A stretch of DNA of 64,000 bases from Xanthostigma xanthostigma (taxonomy: Eukaryota; Arthropoda; Insecta; Raphidioptera; Raphidiidae). The notes below the pieces were generated by a model. It worked only from the letters and a program-made list of their open reading frames with translations, was not told the DNA's origin and made no database searches. Numbering within the stretch: position 1 is the first letter of the stretch; each line of letters begins with the position of its first letter. A program made the position numbers and the translations under genes. The stretch spans positions 3,658,001 to 3,722,000 of the forward strand of contig OY754472.1 in NCBI GenBank assembly GCA_963575645.1, in the 5' to 3' direction. Positions 46,270-56,480 of the stretch are shown here, one piece after another.

Positions 46270-46530
46270 AAAAAATTGGTTGTCTGTAAAGTCGGTTTAC
46301 GGACGATAGTTTTACGTGATAACGTCATAAAGAAACATTGATGAACTCTCTGACGTCACGCGAGAAGAGAGAGAAATGCGTACAAGCCGACGCTTGGGCC
46401 GATCGTGCCTCTCTATCGCTTATACCGCGCTCTCGCTTGCACGCTCAGGCTCAGACGGAACGTGACACTTTTTCGTGCGTGCAGCCGGTGTTTCATCAAT
46501 TTATAAGACGTTATCACGTCAAAAATTGAA
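46270..46530 (+). mobile_element. ACGTGATAACGTC element, copy 1
   Basis: The core 46314-46519 has inverted ends ACGTGATAACGTC. The GC-rich interior includes GACGTCACGCGAGAAGAGAG, GGGCCGATCGTGCCTCTC and CACTTTTTCGTGCGTGCAG. A 40-bp left flank (GGTTGTCTGTAAAGTCGG...) is also conserved in the copies at 50.14 and 60.4 kb, so the mobile unit is larger than the core. An almost identical inverted copy lies at 60160-60418, and a rearranged one spans 50143-51605. Confidence 0.7.
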
Positions 46531-46976
46531 AAAGAATATTGCCCTTACAAATCCAAGCAGACGCCTCTGGTGATATTCGTGTGAACTATGGGAAGTACGC
46601 CCCCCCCCGCCCTTTAACTGTGCATTAAATCTCTATTAAAACGTTCATTCACGGCTCTCCGCTGCTCTGTTCTTTATTTTGTGTACCGAAATCTCTAGCA
46701 TCGAGCCATTTCTCTTTTGTTTTATTGTATTTTATAGTTTATAGTCCTCTGTACTCGGATATTGAAAAATTGAAATGTCTTCGATTTTTTTCATATTCAC
46801 GCTAGCTAGACGTCTGTCGTATGCAATTATTTTCTTCTGTTATTAGCTTTTTGTTTCGTGAACGTTCGATTTCCAGAGGTGTCGTTTGCGTCGACGTCGG
46901 TTTTGACGCTAACTCTATCTTAATGAAAAATCTACCCCACACCTGAAGGCTGATAAAAAAAACTGGGGTCTATACG

Positions 46977-47025
46977 ATGCTCGTCTGCCACGCGGGCGTC
47001 CTGTGTTCGATTCCCGACCGATACA
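46977..47025 (+). pseudogene. tRNA-Gly(GCC) 3' part
   Basis: ATGCTCGTCTGCCACGCGGG, CGTCCTG and TGTTCGATTCCCGACCGAT match tRNA-Gly with anticodon GCC from the D-arm end to the acceptor strand, with a few substitutions. The 5' third is missing. A TTTT terminator follows within 5 nt, then an A/T-rich tail. Confidence 0.8.
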
Positions 47026-47169
47026 GTTTTCTTTTTGTTTTTAGAATTGCAAATAATTTAATTATTTTTTTTATAGATAGATAAAGTTTATTATTATAGT
47101 CCTCTATATGAGGTATAAATTCGTCATACAAAAAATTACAATAAAATATATGGTAACTTAGTCAACATA

Positions 47170-47395
47170 TTTTTAAAAATTTTAAAATTAGTATCAATGT
47201 TATACTCAGACAGTTAGGCAAAACATCGTACCCACGTGGTTGAAGCAGAAATAGATAGATAAATAGATAGAATATATTTCGTATGTATACGAAATATATT
47301 CTATATATTTCGTATACATACGAAATATATTCTACTGTCTGAGTATAACATTGATACTAATTTTAAAATTTTTTAATTTTTATGCGTTAAGTCAT
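47170..47395. repeat. nested inverted repeat
   Basis: TTAGTATCAATGTTATACTC plus AGACAGT (47185-47216) is repeated inverted at 47334-47366. Between them GAATATATTTCGTATGTATAC forms a second palindrome (47270-47333). Confidence 0.75.
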
Positions 47396-47985
47396 TTAGT
47401 GTCGATATGATACATAAAATTATATTAGATACTAGCGGCCCTGTACGTGCTTCGCTACGTATAAAGTGAAAAAACTCCGGGTCGCAGTGCCAAACCCTGC
47501 CGACAATATAGTGTATTTGCTTTTATAGGCAGTGTGGCTCTATTATATGAACTTAACTTTGTTTTTGGACAAAATAAAAAAATTTACCCCTTAATACACC
47601 CCTTGAAACAACATTTTTTACTTAATTTCAATACTACATATCAATTCAACATCTGCACCAAATTATATACACCCTTCAGTATGTAAATCTATATCAGTAA
47701 ACTTGTGTTTTCATAAAATTTATAAGTCCGGTCCTGTCGGGCCGATTTTTTTAAAATTTTAGCAGCATATTTTAATAATTACTAAAGGGTTAAATTTCAA
47801 ATTTGAAACGATTCCGAAATTTTTTTCGGTATTTTTGGGCCCAAAACACTTTTTTAACCCCTAAATACCACCCTTAACGTGGCCCGATTGGGCCCATTTT
47901 AAATAGGCTTCGTGCGGTGATGGATTCCAACATGTGGCCTAAATTTCGTTTAAATCGATTAAGTCTGTCGAGAGTTATCGTGCTA

Positions 47986-47989
<4 letters not shown>

Positions 47990-48039
<50 letters not shown>
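47990..48039. repeat. (TA)n microsatellite
   Basis: About 24 uninterrupted TA units inside the Helitron. Confidence 0.95.
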
Positions 48040-48044
<5 letters not shown>

Positions 48045-48326
48045 TAAACAGACTTTTCCAAAAATGGTGCCAAACTTCTTAGAAAGTTATGAAACGTCGA
48101 GAAATTTTGGTCCGACCCCTAGGTCCCGCCATCCGACCGACGCCAATAGTGTAAGTGCCTTATGGCAAATACACTAATAATAAAACAATAGCGTAAAGTA
48201 TTCGTGGATAACTGGTCTTTAAAACACTTGCTCTATTTCGAGGGTTCACTTCGGCTGCGCCGTCGTGCTCGAAAAAAAAAGCATTTGTTTTAAACGTTAT
48301 TCAGTTTTTTTACATCCTCGATCTAG

Positions 48327-48480
48327 ATATATGGTTGTTAAGTTCGTTGCGCCATCTATTGAATATTCACTCAATCCAGTCAACAGGTATCGCCATCTTA
48401 TATGTTTGTTAAGTTCGTTGCGCCATCTATTGAATATTCACTCAATCCAGTCAACAGGTATCGCCATCTTATATGGTTGC
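48327..48480. repeat. 71-bp tandem duplication
   Basis: TTGTTAAGTTCGTTGCGCC occurs at 48335 and 48406, and both copies run through CACTCAATCCAGTCAACAGG to GGTATCGCCATCTTATATG. The copies are nearly identical, so the duplication is recent. Confidence 0.9.
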
Positions 48481-48673
48481 ATTATGACTGTCAAGGAATA
48501 GACAAATAATTTGCAATAAAATAATATTGCGACTATAAATTGAAATGTAAGCTATCCTATCTTTCAAGTTGGGTCGAATTGCACACGGTGTGCAAATCAA
48601 ATTTAAAATTGGTTCAGTAGTTTAGGAGTTCATCGCGGACAAACATGTGACACGTAATTTTTATATATAAAGA

Positions 48674-49520
48674 TTTAATTGCGGATCATATAGACAGATA
48701 TTTAAGAGATGTTCTTTTACTTTCTTTTTAAATAGTTTTATCTTAATGTTTTTAATTTCATCCGGTAATCTATTGTATAATTTACTGCCCTTGCATATAA
48801 TGGATTTTGACTGTACATTGTTGTTCTGTATTTTCCAACATGTAGATTATTATTAATTCGGGTACTGTAGTTATGTATATGTGAGTTGAGAGGTATATTT
48901 TGTAGATTTTCTCTTATATAAATAATTATGCCATAGTAAGTTAATATTTTCTTATCATTAAATATCTGTCTACATGATTCTCGAAATTTATAATTAAAAA
49001 TGAGCCTTAATATCCGCTTTTGGGCTCTAAATATACTGTCTCACTTATCAAAACTTTTAATGTTTCCCGTTAACCTAGAATCTTGTTTGGCGCGAAAGAA
49101 GGTTGCATAGCACAAGCAAAGAAAAAAATCCGAAAATTATAAATTTCTGCGACGCATGACAAATATAATTTTTATGAAATTACGGTACGGAACCCTCAGG
49201 GCGCGAGCTCTACTCGCACTTGTATGTCTTTTTTTTCTCTGGAAAATGCTAAAACAAAATTGTTGTAAACGTGCATACTTACGTTTTGTCAGTTTTATTA
49301 CAAAAAAATGCGTAACTTAACTTATGCGTGGAGCTATTGTAATTATTTTGCTTGTTTCCTTTTAATTTCTTAATTTAAACTTTCCAAATTACGTAATAAC
49401 AACGCAAATACTTGCCGTTGAGGTACAAAATTAAAATATTTTTGTTTAATTAATGTATATTAGTCTTACCGCACACCGCGAAGGAGCTTAGAAAACTAAT
49501 TTAATTGAATTTATTAGTAA
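48674..49520. other. no gene; CCGGCC-family motif near 49190-49225
   Basis: GTACGGAACCCTCAGGGCGC and CTACTCGCACTTG are the inverted, eroded form of the CCGGCCAAGTACGAGTCGG repeat. The rest is AT-rich. Confidence 0.35.
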
Positions 49521-50124
49521 CTAGCGGCCCGGCCCGGTTTCACCCGGGTGCAAAACTGTTCTTTTTATATAGTATATATATAGATAGAGTATAGATATAT
49601 TTTGTGTTATAGGAAAATTCTGCATTAAGGACGTGGCTATGAAAACGACTACAGCGCAGAAATGTCTGAACTAATAGCTTTGAGCAAATTCTGTAACGCA
49701 AAAAATTATTTTCCCGCACGTTTCAAATTTTGCCGCCCCTGAAAATTTTTCGCCCTGGGCACTAGCCCCTACTGCCTCTAGTGTAAATCCAGCGCTGAGC
49801 TATAGGATAGTTTTTATTAAATGTTTTGTACAAAATTACGGTGTTTTAAAAAACTGTTTTAGTGGCATGTAACGACATCTCATAGAATTTCCTCAAAGCT
49901 ATTAGTTCAGAAGCAAACAAAAAACTGTTTTAGTACCAAGTAGCGACATTGTTAGATTCGCTCAAAGCTATTAGTTCAGAAGCAAACAAAATACTGTTTT
50001 AGTACCAAGTAGCGACATTTTTAGATTCGCTCAAAGCTATTAGTTCAGAAGCCAGGCCGCAAACGAAATACATTTTTCAGAATTATATCTATCGCACCCG
50101 GGCGAAACCGGGACGGACCGCTAG
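49521..50124. mobile_element. two Helitron 3' ends facing outward
   Basis: The left edge is CTAGCGGCCCGGCCCGG, an inverted Helitron 3' end. The right edge is CCCGGGCGAAACCGGG, ACGGACCGCTAG|T, a direct 3' end. TTCAGAAGC with CTATTAG recurs three to four times in the right half. So it is a head-to-head composite rather than a single element with one 5' and one 3' end. Confidence 0.65.
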
Positions 50125-50324
50125 TTTGTTTATATAGAAAAAAAATTGGTTGTCTGTAAAGTCGGTTTACGGACGATAGTTTTACGTGATAACGTATTCC
50201 TTAATACATAACCTAAATTTATATAATAATTATAATAATTCGAATCTATGATATTGCATCATTCGCTTCAAATTTAGGTAAATTTTATTAAGTAGAATAA
50301 TAAAACACTATAAAAAGTACACTA

Positions 50325-50793
50325 CAGTAGAACTCCAATTATCCGAATTAATGGGGACCGGGACCCATTCGGATAATCAAATATTCGGATAATCGGATTT
50401 TTTTTTTTAAAATTGCCATTGGAGAGAATAAAAGCTACGTTTTGATATTGCACTATTTTTTTATTGAATTAAATGAAAGAAACATGAAATTTTCACATGT
50501 TTTAAATATAAATAAAATGTACTTATGTACATACAAGTTTAGAAATAAAAATCATTGTTTTTTAAACATCTCCGTTAATGTAAGCTGTTTTGCGGTCTTC
50601 AACCGTTTTCGGGCAGCCAGGTCACGCATTCGCTTGACGGTGAGCAGTTGCAAGTGGTCACACTCGGGCTGACGCTCCATCCACTTCAAAGCAGTCTCGA
50701 GGCCGGCAAATGCTTCACTAGCTGATGGATTTTTTGTGATTCGGATAATCGGCGATTCGGATAGTCGGAGTTCGGATAATTGGAGTTCTACTG
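50325..50793 (-). mobile_element. pogo/Tigger deletion derivative
   Basis: Terminal inverted repeats CAGTAGAACTCCAATTATCC match at both ends, with TA target duplications at 50323-50324 and 50794-50795. Subterminal TTCGGATAATCGG motifs repeat. The 469-bp unit keeps only the 3' end of a transposase gene on the minus strand. Confidence 0.9.
50552..50735 (-). pseudogene. Tigger/jerky-type transposase C-terminus
   Basis: The open frame's last 60 residues include SEAFAGLETALKWMERQPEC, HLQLLTVKRMRDLAARKR and LTLTEMFKKQ, typical of the C-terminal end of Tigger/jerky-like (pogo superfamily) transposases, beyond the DDE catalytic core. The N-terminal DNA-binding and DDE domains are absent. The upstream part of the frame (to 50986) is formed by the inverted repeat and unrelated sequence, so the 144-codon frame is not a real gene. 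Confidence 0.75.
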
Positions 50794-50795
50794 TA

Positions 50796-51060
50796 TTATT
50801 ATATAAAAAACAACTATGGCATGTATCTCTTTTGCGCATGCGCCGATTTTCCCCAAAAAATTTACAAAAATTTCTAGTAAAAATAGATAGAGTAAAAACC
50901 GTTTTAAAAACTATATTATTATTATATAAAACATCATTATAAGAGATATATTCTTTTACGCATGCGCCGATGTTCCCCAAAAACAATAGGCCACTTCATA
51001 TTTGCATATCAAACATCCTCCCAAAATTTGGTTTCAATCCGCTTATCCTTGGTGTCGGAA
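50796..51060 (-). repeat. GCGCATGCGCCGAT repeat fragment
   Basis: Two partial units (TTATATAAAAAACAAC...GCGCATGCGCCGATTTTCC at 50800-50860, and again at 50925-51050) match 42127-42300 and 59385-59500. Confidence 0.6.
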
Positions 51061-52578
51061 TGATAAGAAATGTCAAAAGTGACGTTTGCAACTGTCAAAG
51101 TATTATGTTCTAATAATAATTAGTTATTCCAATAGTTAACTTATAAGGCGTTGCATTTCACAAAATACTAATGTCAAAAAATTGAATTAAACATTAGAAA
51201 TGCAGCCGTTTTCATGTTAAGACAAGACATACGTTATTTTCTAATTTCCATGTACGGCAAACAAAGACGACCGACCGCGTCGCGTCATGCATTAGACAAC
51301 ATTGCATTTATACAGCTATTTTTCTATATAAATTTGTATAAAAAACTGTTTAGGCAAATTCTGTTATACGAAATCTATGTAAAATGTTCTCCTCTTTCGT
51401 TTAAGACTGGTTTCAAACCGATCTGATTTAAATTGAGCGAGAAATTAGCAAAAAGCACGCACAGGGTCAGGCGGAACGTTACGCGTTACGAACGTTAGGA
51501 ACGTTAGGAACGTTACGTTACACTTTTTCGTGCATGCAGTCGGTGTTTTATCAATTTATAAGATTGGTGATTCATCAATTTATAAGACGTTATCACGTCA
51601 ATAATTTTGGATTAGTATAATCCTCAATTAAAACTTTTAAATATTGCACATACCGCTAAACTAGCGGTATGTGCTTTATTATCGCTTTGTGCGTCAGAGC
51701 TGACTTTCGTTCATATAAGAAGTTATATTTAAGTTAATTTCACACGAAATCCATTCAAATTGAAGCTTTTTGAAAAGAGGAGATTCTAATCTATAAAATA
51801 GAACCATTTTTAAATCAATTTGAGTTCATAAATACTATTAAAATTGTAATTGAAAATCACAAACAGCAGTTGTCGGTTGGTCTGTACGTATGTACGTACG
51901 TACGTCACGACTCTACAGATCGCAATTTTGGTCGGATTGCCTTGGGTTATATTTTATTCACTTTGTTTACTATCAGACCAGAACCCTATTTAAATTCACT
52001 AAAATGTGTTCAGTAGTTTAATTTTTATAAACAGTTTTATTTTTTATTATTTTTGACAGCTAATATAGTTTAAAAACAATAGTTGGCAAAACCAAAAGTG
52101 CACATCCCGCAAGTTTTCCACTGTATGATAAAAAAATAACAATTAAAAAATATTTTTAATAAATTTAAAAAGATTTAAAAATTTAAAGAAATAAATAATT
52201 AAAAATTGAAAAAATATTTTTTTAAGTTTGCAAAAATAAAGACAATAAGAATTTTTTTTTAGCAATTATGCACGGGTTTTGCTCTCAAAAATCCCGATTT
52301 TTTGAGTTTCTTGTCCTAGTTTATTGACTTTCTAGTTTATCGAAGAACGCATTTTATAGACACAATATCCCAAAACACTATTTTTCAAGAATATCCCACC
52401 GCTACACTAGCGGTATGTGCAATAGATTAAAAAAAACAATTAAAAAATTAAAATGAAAAAAATAAAATGAAAAAAAAAAATAATAATAAAAAAAATATAT
52501 GAGAAATATATTATATATAATATATAAATATTAAGTGGAATTAAGTGGAATAAAATGGAATATAAAAAAAAATTCTTA

Positions 52579-52652
52579 TGTCAGCGGGAATCGAACCCGG
52601 CACCTTGGGATTACAGGACTTACGCTTTAACCGTTCGGCCACACCGATGCCG
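52579..52652 (-). pseudogene. tRNA-like sequence 1 in the 2-kb structure
   Basis: The minus strand reads GGCATCGGTGTGGCCGAACG, GTTAAAGCG and then GCCGGGTTCGATTCCCGC: an A-box-like D arm, a clean B box and a T arm with CGGG/CCCG. The acceptor strands do not pair well and the isotype is unclear. A T9 terminator follows within 10 nt. Confidence 0.65.
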
Positions 52653-53278
52653 TACAACGCCTTTGTTATTATGGTATAGAAGTGTAGCAGTTATTTTACG
52701 TATCATACTACATTAATTGAGTATATTTATTATGTTTTTTGTTTTTTTATTTTAATTAGCTGTCAAAAATAATAAAAAAAAAACTGTTTATAAAAATTAA
52801 ACTACTGAACACATTTTAGTGAATTTAAATAGGGTTCTGGTCTGATAGTAAACAAAGTGAATAAAATATAACCCAAGGGGATCCGACCAAAATTGCGATC
52901 TGTAGAGTCGTGACGTACGTACGTACATACGTACGTACGTACGTACATACGTACAGACCAACCGACAACTGCTGTTTGTGATTTTCAATTACAATTTTAA
53001 TAGTATTTATGAACTCGAATTGATTTAAAAATGGTTCTGTTTTATAGATCAGAATCTCCTCTTTTCAAAAAGTTTCATTTTGAATGGATTTCGTGTGAAA
53101 TTAACTTAGATATAACTTCTTATCTGAACGAAAGTCAGCTCTGATGCACAAAGCGATAATAAAGCACATACCGCTAGTTTAGCGGTATGTGCAATATAAT
53201 AATCGCTATGAAAATATAGTGTAATCCATAAAACAAGTGCTACACTTGTATACCGTGATAACACCACTAGACGTATTA

Positions 53279-53352
53279 GGCAGCCGTGGCGTAATGGTTA
53301 TGCCGTTGGATTCCCAAGGGCAAGGTCCTGGGTTCGATTCCTTACGGTATCA
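53279..53352 (+). pseudogene. tRNA-like sequence 2 in the 2-kb structure
   Basis: CAGCCGTGGCGTAATGGTTA and TGCC make a good D arm (GGC/GCC), and CCTGGGTTCGATTCC is a perfect B box. The anticodon region is TTGGATTCCCAAGG, and the isotype is uncertain. A T6 run follows 7 nt downstream. It shares its leader and tail with tRNA-like 1, though the tRNA parts have diverged. Confidence 0.65.
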
Positions 53353-53992
53353 TTGACTTTTTTCTTTTTTTTTCTTTTTATTTTGTTTTATTTTATTCCA
53401 CTTGATATTAATTATATATTATATTATGTATAGTTCTTAATTTTTTTTATTTTTGCAAACTTAAAAAAAAATATTTTTTCAATTTTTAATTATTTATTTC
53501 TTTAAATTTTTAAATCTTTTTAAATTTATTAAAAATATTTTTTAATTGTTATTTTTTTATCATACAGTGGAAAACTTGCGGGATGTGCACTTTTGGTTTT
53601 GCCAACTATTTAAGTTTGCAATCGCCATCCATAAATTATGTACAGAAAACAATGTTGAGCGGAGTTGTAATCAGAGAGAGAGAGGGGAAGTGAGAAGTGA
53701 AGTAGTTAAGAAGGTTTTATAATGGAGGGATAATTACGTAGTTCCTGAAAACACATATTTACAAAGTTTTAACAATAGATGCTCTTCAAGTTTAATAATT
53801 AATTCACAGCAATGTGCGGCCTGCCCATTGCCAGCCATTCGGAATCCGGATATAATAACGTCAGTTCCGTTATGGTAGACTTCAATTGTTTACAATTGGC
53901 GCCAAACTTAAATGTTTGCGGTTACACACAAACAGAAAACAGCACAAACTTAACTGTCAATTTTGTTAATAGTCGTATTTAATGGTGTTGAC

Positions 53993-54405
53993 GCCGCTGC
54001 ACACGAGGCTGGTTTTGCCACTAGACTCACTGCTGGGACTTGTACTGGCTGCCGCGCTGGCTACGAGAATAAAAATGAAGTCGCTGCAAACTCGCGTACG
54101 TGGAACCGGGGCAATTTTTCGTGCTTGTTTGTCCGCTTGTTTTGAGGCAAGAGTCAATCGGGAAACAGTTTCTCGTCACGTAAGCGATATGGAAAAACGC
54201 GCACAAACAAACATGACGTCATAGTGTGTTCGGTTCAGAGACAAGAAACGTTCACTTTTGTTAACATTCGAACTCTCACTGCGCGCGCACCAAACCCGTC
54301 TACAAAGCCAGCTTCGTATGAAGCCGTCACGAAATCCAGCACCACAGCACGCTTGAAACCTAGCTGCCAAATCTAGCGGCAAAACCAGCCTCGTGTGCAG
54401 CGATC
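53993..54405 (+). mobile_element. CACACGAGGC MITE, full copy of a second subfamily
   Basis: Both ends read CGCTGCACACGAGGCTGG and TTTTGCC in inverted order. The body (TGGGACTTGTACTGGC, TTTCTCGTCACGTAAGCG, CTCACTGCGCGCGCACC) differs from the 29.8/38.1-kb subfamily but is partly shared. The 62.8-kb fragment is closest. Confidence 0.75.
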
Positions 54406-54587
54406 TCGATTCTGGTTCTAAAATAATGCTGTTAGATTTTTGTCATTTTCTTACAAGTATAGTTAAAATGTGGTGGGAGTACGGGTATGGACTAAAAATG
54501 TGGTGGAAGTACGGGACTAATAATAATTTTTAAACTCGTTTATGCTGTCTTGTTCGAGTATGTGTGTGTCAGCTCCGACGCACGACT

Positions 54588-54860
54588 AGAGTTTACTCCT
54601 TAGATCCGCTGTGTAATGTATTCCATCGCATTCTTTGGCACGTTAAATCCTACGGATATATTTTTGTCTCTTTTGTATTTCATCTCATTAGTTCGCACGT
54701 TGAATCCTACAGTTATATATGTTTGTCTCTTTTGAAGCGGACGAGCGTAACGCCACACTTGAAGCGGTGGAGCGTAACGCCTCACCAATTGATTTTACTA
54801 CTCATAAAATTTACGTACCGGGCCTTATAACTCAAAATCGTTTCTTAAAGAGTAAACTCC
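54588..54860. mobile_element. short inverted-repeat element with an internal duplication
   Basis: AGAGTTTACTCCTTAG at the left is mirrored by GGAGTTTACTCTTTAAG (inverted) at the right. CACGTT-AATCCTAC followed by TTTGTCTCTTTTG occurs twice about 70 bp apart. No target duplication is evident. Confidence 0.4.
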
Positions 54861-55266
54861 AAAAAATAGACTACTAAATGCTACTAACAGAACTATTTGA
54901 CCGAGATGCTTATGGCTTATTTTGTCCAGCATCAAAATTTGCTATTTATATCAAATTAGAGCTTTTTAGAACTGGTTCAGATTCAAGCGAAAGACTTGAG
55001 ACAAAAATTAAAAGAGAGACAGTCGTTTTATATGGAAAATTGAAATGCAGTCGCCGGCAAGTCGAAAGTAATTTAATTTAGGACTAGGGGAGTTGAAAAA
55101 ACGCAATCCATCAAGGACGGGTAAACTTGGGGACTTTGAAATGTCATCAATATGCTCCCCGTTGTTCCTTAAAGAACCCTTTTTATGTGCATATTCGAGA
55201 TTCTTTTGTGACACATGAGATATTGTTTATTGCTAATATTGACTCCCTTGAACAACTATATATATC

Positions 55267-55570
55267 GGTGTTTCAAAAGTCCCGGAACGGTTTAATATTT
55301 CTTATCGGGTAAGCTCATAGAGATATTAGAGTAGAGTACGCGAGTGAGCCGTGAAAGTGTCTGCAACTCAGAGAGAGAACGGTTCCTTATATCTATGGTA
55401 ACTAATGGTACAAAACAATGCTGATTTGAGTAAACAAATATCTGCTTTTCTGGGTTTTCTGCAGCGTTCTCTCTCTCAACTGAGGACACTTTCACTTATG
55501 GCAAGCATACGGACTAGCGAACTCTAGTTACTTATAGCTCTATGGGTAAGCTGGACTAAAAACTAGTATG
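55267..55570 (+). mobile_element. mariner-like MITE terminus, split
   Basis: GGTGTTTCAAAAGTCCCGG, TTTAATATTTCTTATCGGG and then, after the insertion, GGTAAGCTGGACTAAAAACT match one end of 15245-15617. The other end is missing. Confidence 0.7.
55316..55544. mobile_element. 229-bp hAT-like MITE with perfect 8-bp target duplication
   Basis: GGTAAGCT lies on both sides (55308-55315, 55545-55552) and occurs once in the uninterrupted host element. The ends are CATAGAGATAT and, inverted, CATAGAGCTAT. The inverted repeats continue imperfectly to GTGAAAGTGTC and GAGAGAGAACG. An 8-bp duplication with a CA-x-x-G start fits hAT. Confidence 0.9.
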
Positions 55571-55849
55571 CGCGACACTTCTGGCTGTTTCTAAGCACGC
55601 ATACCAAGATATTTTTGAAATTGACATTAAAACACGTAAAATTAAAAAAAAAGGATTCCGTGATAATGGAGAAATTGTACCCCCTATCACGTCATCATTT
55701 AAATAGGTTTGCGGGACCTTTCCGGCTAAAAACATTGGTCGGCCGGATTTTTTCTGAATAAGTACGTGCACAAAATTACCTAGGAAAGATCAAAATCCGC
55801 GATGACAGGGAAACATTAAAAACATTTAACAATATATAATTTATTTTAA

Positions 55850-56480
55850 AACATTTTCGGCTAATAAAATCCACGCCGACCAAGCGCATCTTATTCGTCT
55901 AAGTTTAAACTTCCAATTTTCATTAAAAATTGTATTGTCCTTAATCACGGAGCTTTCAGGATTGCTGGCTCCTCGCCTATAATGTTTGCCGCAGTTGTAG
56001 ACGAAATGTCAGGTAGAAATACCAATGGAACAAGGCATACAAGCCCGGAAACCAAGAAGATTTAAATGTTCCTACCGTGAATTCTTCATTCATCTTTTGG
56101 GATGGCCCTTTAATTTGGCAGTACATACAGCCCTGAATTTTCATTCTTTAAAAGACGCCGTGTACTTTTCCATTCTCAGTTTCTGGCTGTCAAAATGAAT
56201 TAATCTCCATCCCTAAGACGTGAATAAAAAACATAGGCCATACACTGTTGAATTTCACTACGCTCTGCACTTAACAGTGAACAATGATGAGCAGCCGGCG
56301 TCGCCAAAGAGAAATGATAAAACTCAACAAGCGTTAATATTCATGAAGTACTTGATATAATAATTATTTGTCGTCGCCATTTTCAACGTCACTTGTCGCC
56401 CTTGTCGGCGAAAATAATGAAATTGTAATCGCCTGCTTCAGTATTCAACAAGATAATGTAATATGAATCTCCTGAAATTG
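55850..56480. promoter_or_regulatory. 630-bp unique block without repeats
   Basis: The longest stretch in the right half that is not shared with any repeat and has mixed composition, including TAATTATTTGTCGTCGCC, GTCACTTGTCGCCC and GAATTAATC. It has no open frame. Such repeat-free islands in a TE-rich intron are candidates for conserved enhancers; this is inference. Confidence 0.2.

Larger units (their letters stand above)
47432..48673 (-). mobile_element. complete non-autonomous Helitron, 1.24 kb
   Basis: Read on the minus strand it starts A|TCTTTATATATAAAAATTAC, with GTCACATGTTTGTCCGCG and CTACTGAACCAATTTTAA just inside, and ends GCACGTACAGGGCCGCTAG|T. The 5' TC, 3' CTAG and insertion between A and T are the Helitron hallmarks. 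It carries a (TA)n microsatellite and a 71-bp tandem duplication but no Rep/helicase coding sequence. Confidence 0.7.
50143..51605. mobile_element. rearranged ACGTGATAACGTC element with insertions
   Basis: The left end (50143-50193) matches 46270-46326, and the right end (51460-51605) matches the other terminus, with GAACGTTA-type short repeats (51478-51520) and a 27-bp internal duplication of TCATCAATTTATAAGA. Between the ends lie a pogo remnant and a Helitron-like fragment. Confidence 0.5.
51648..53612. repeat. 2-kb inverted structure with two tRNA-like cores
   Basis: Block A (51660-52066) is inverted at 52755-53165, and block B (52077-52260) is inverted at 53449-53612. The order suggests two circularly permuted copies of a unit of about 1 kb (A, palindrome, leader, tRNA-like, A/T tail, B) facing each other. 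GCACATACCGCTA arms form a short palindrome at 51648-51676 and 53162-53190, with a degraded copy near 52396. TACGTACG tracts (51885-51905, 52914-52950) lie inside block A. TGCTACACTT-TATACC is the shared leader. Confidence 0.8.

Noticed and set aside
50552-50986. 144-codon frame as a complete gene
   Set aside because: Only its last third resembles a Tigger-type transposase; the rest runs through the element's inverted repeat and beyond its end.
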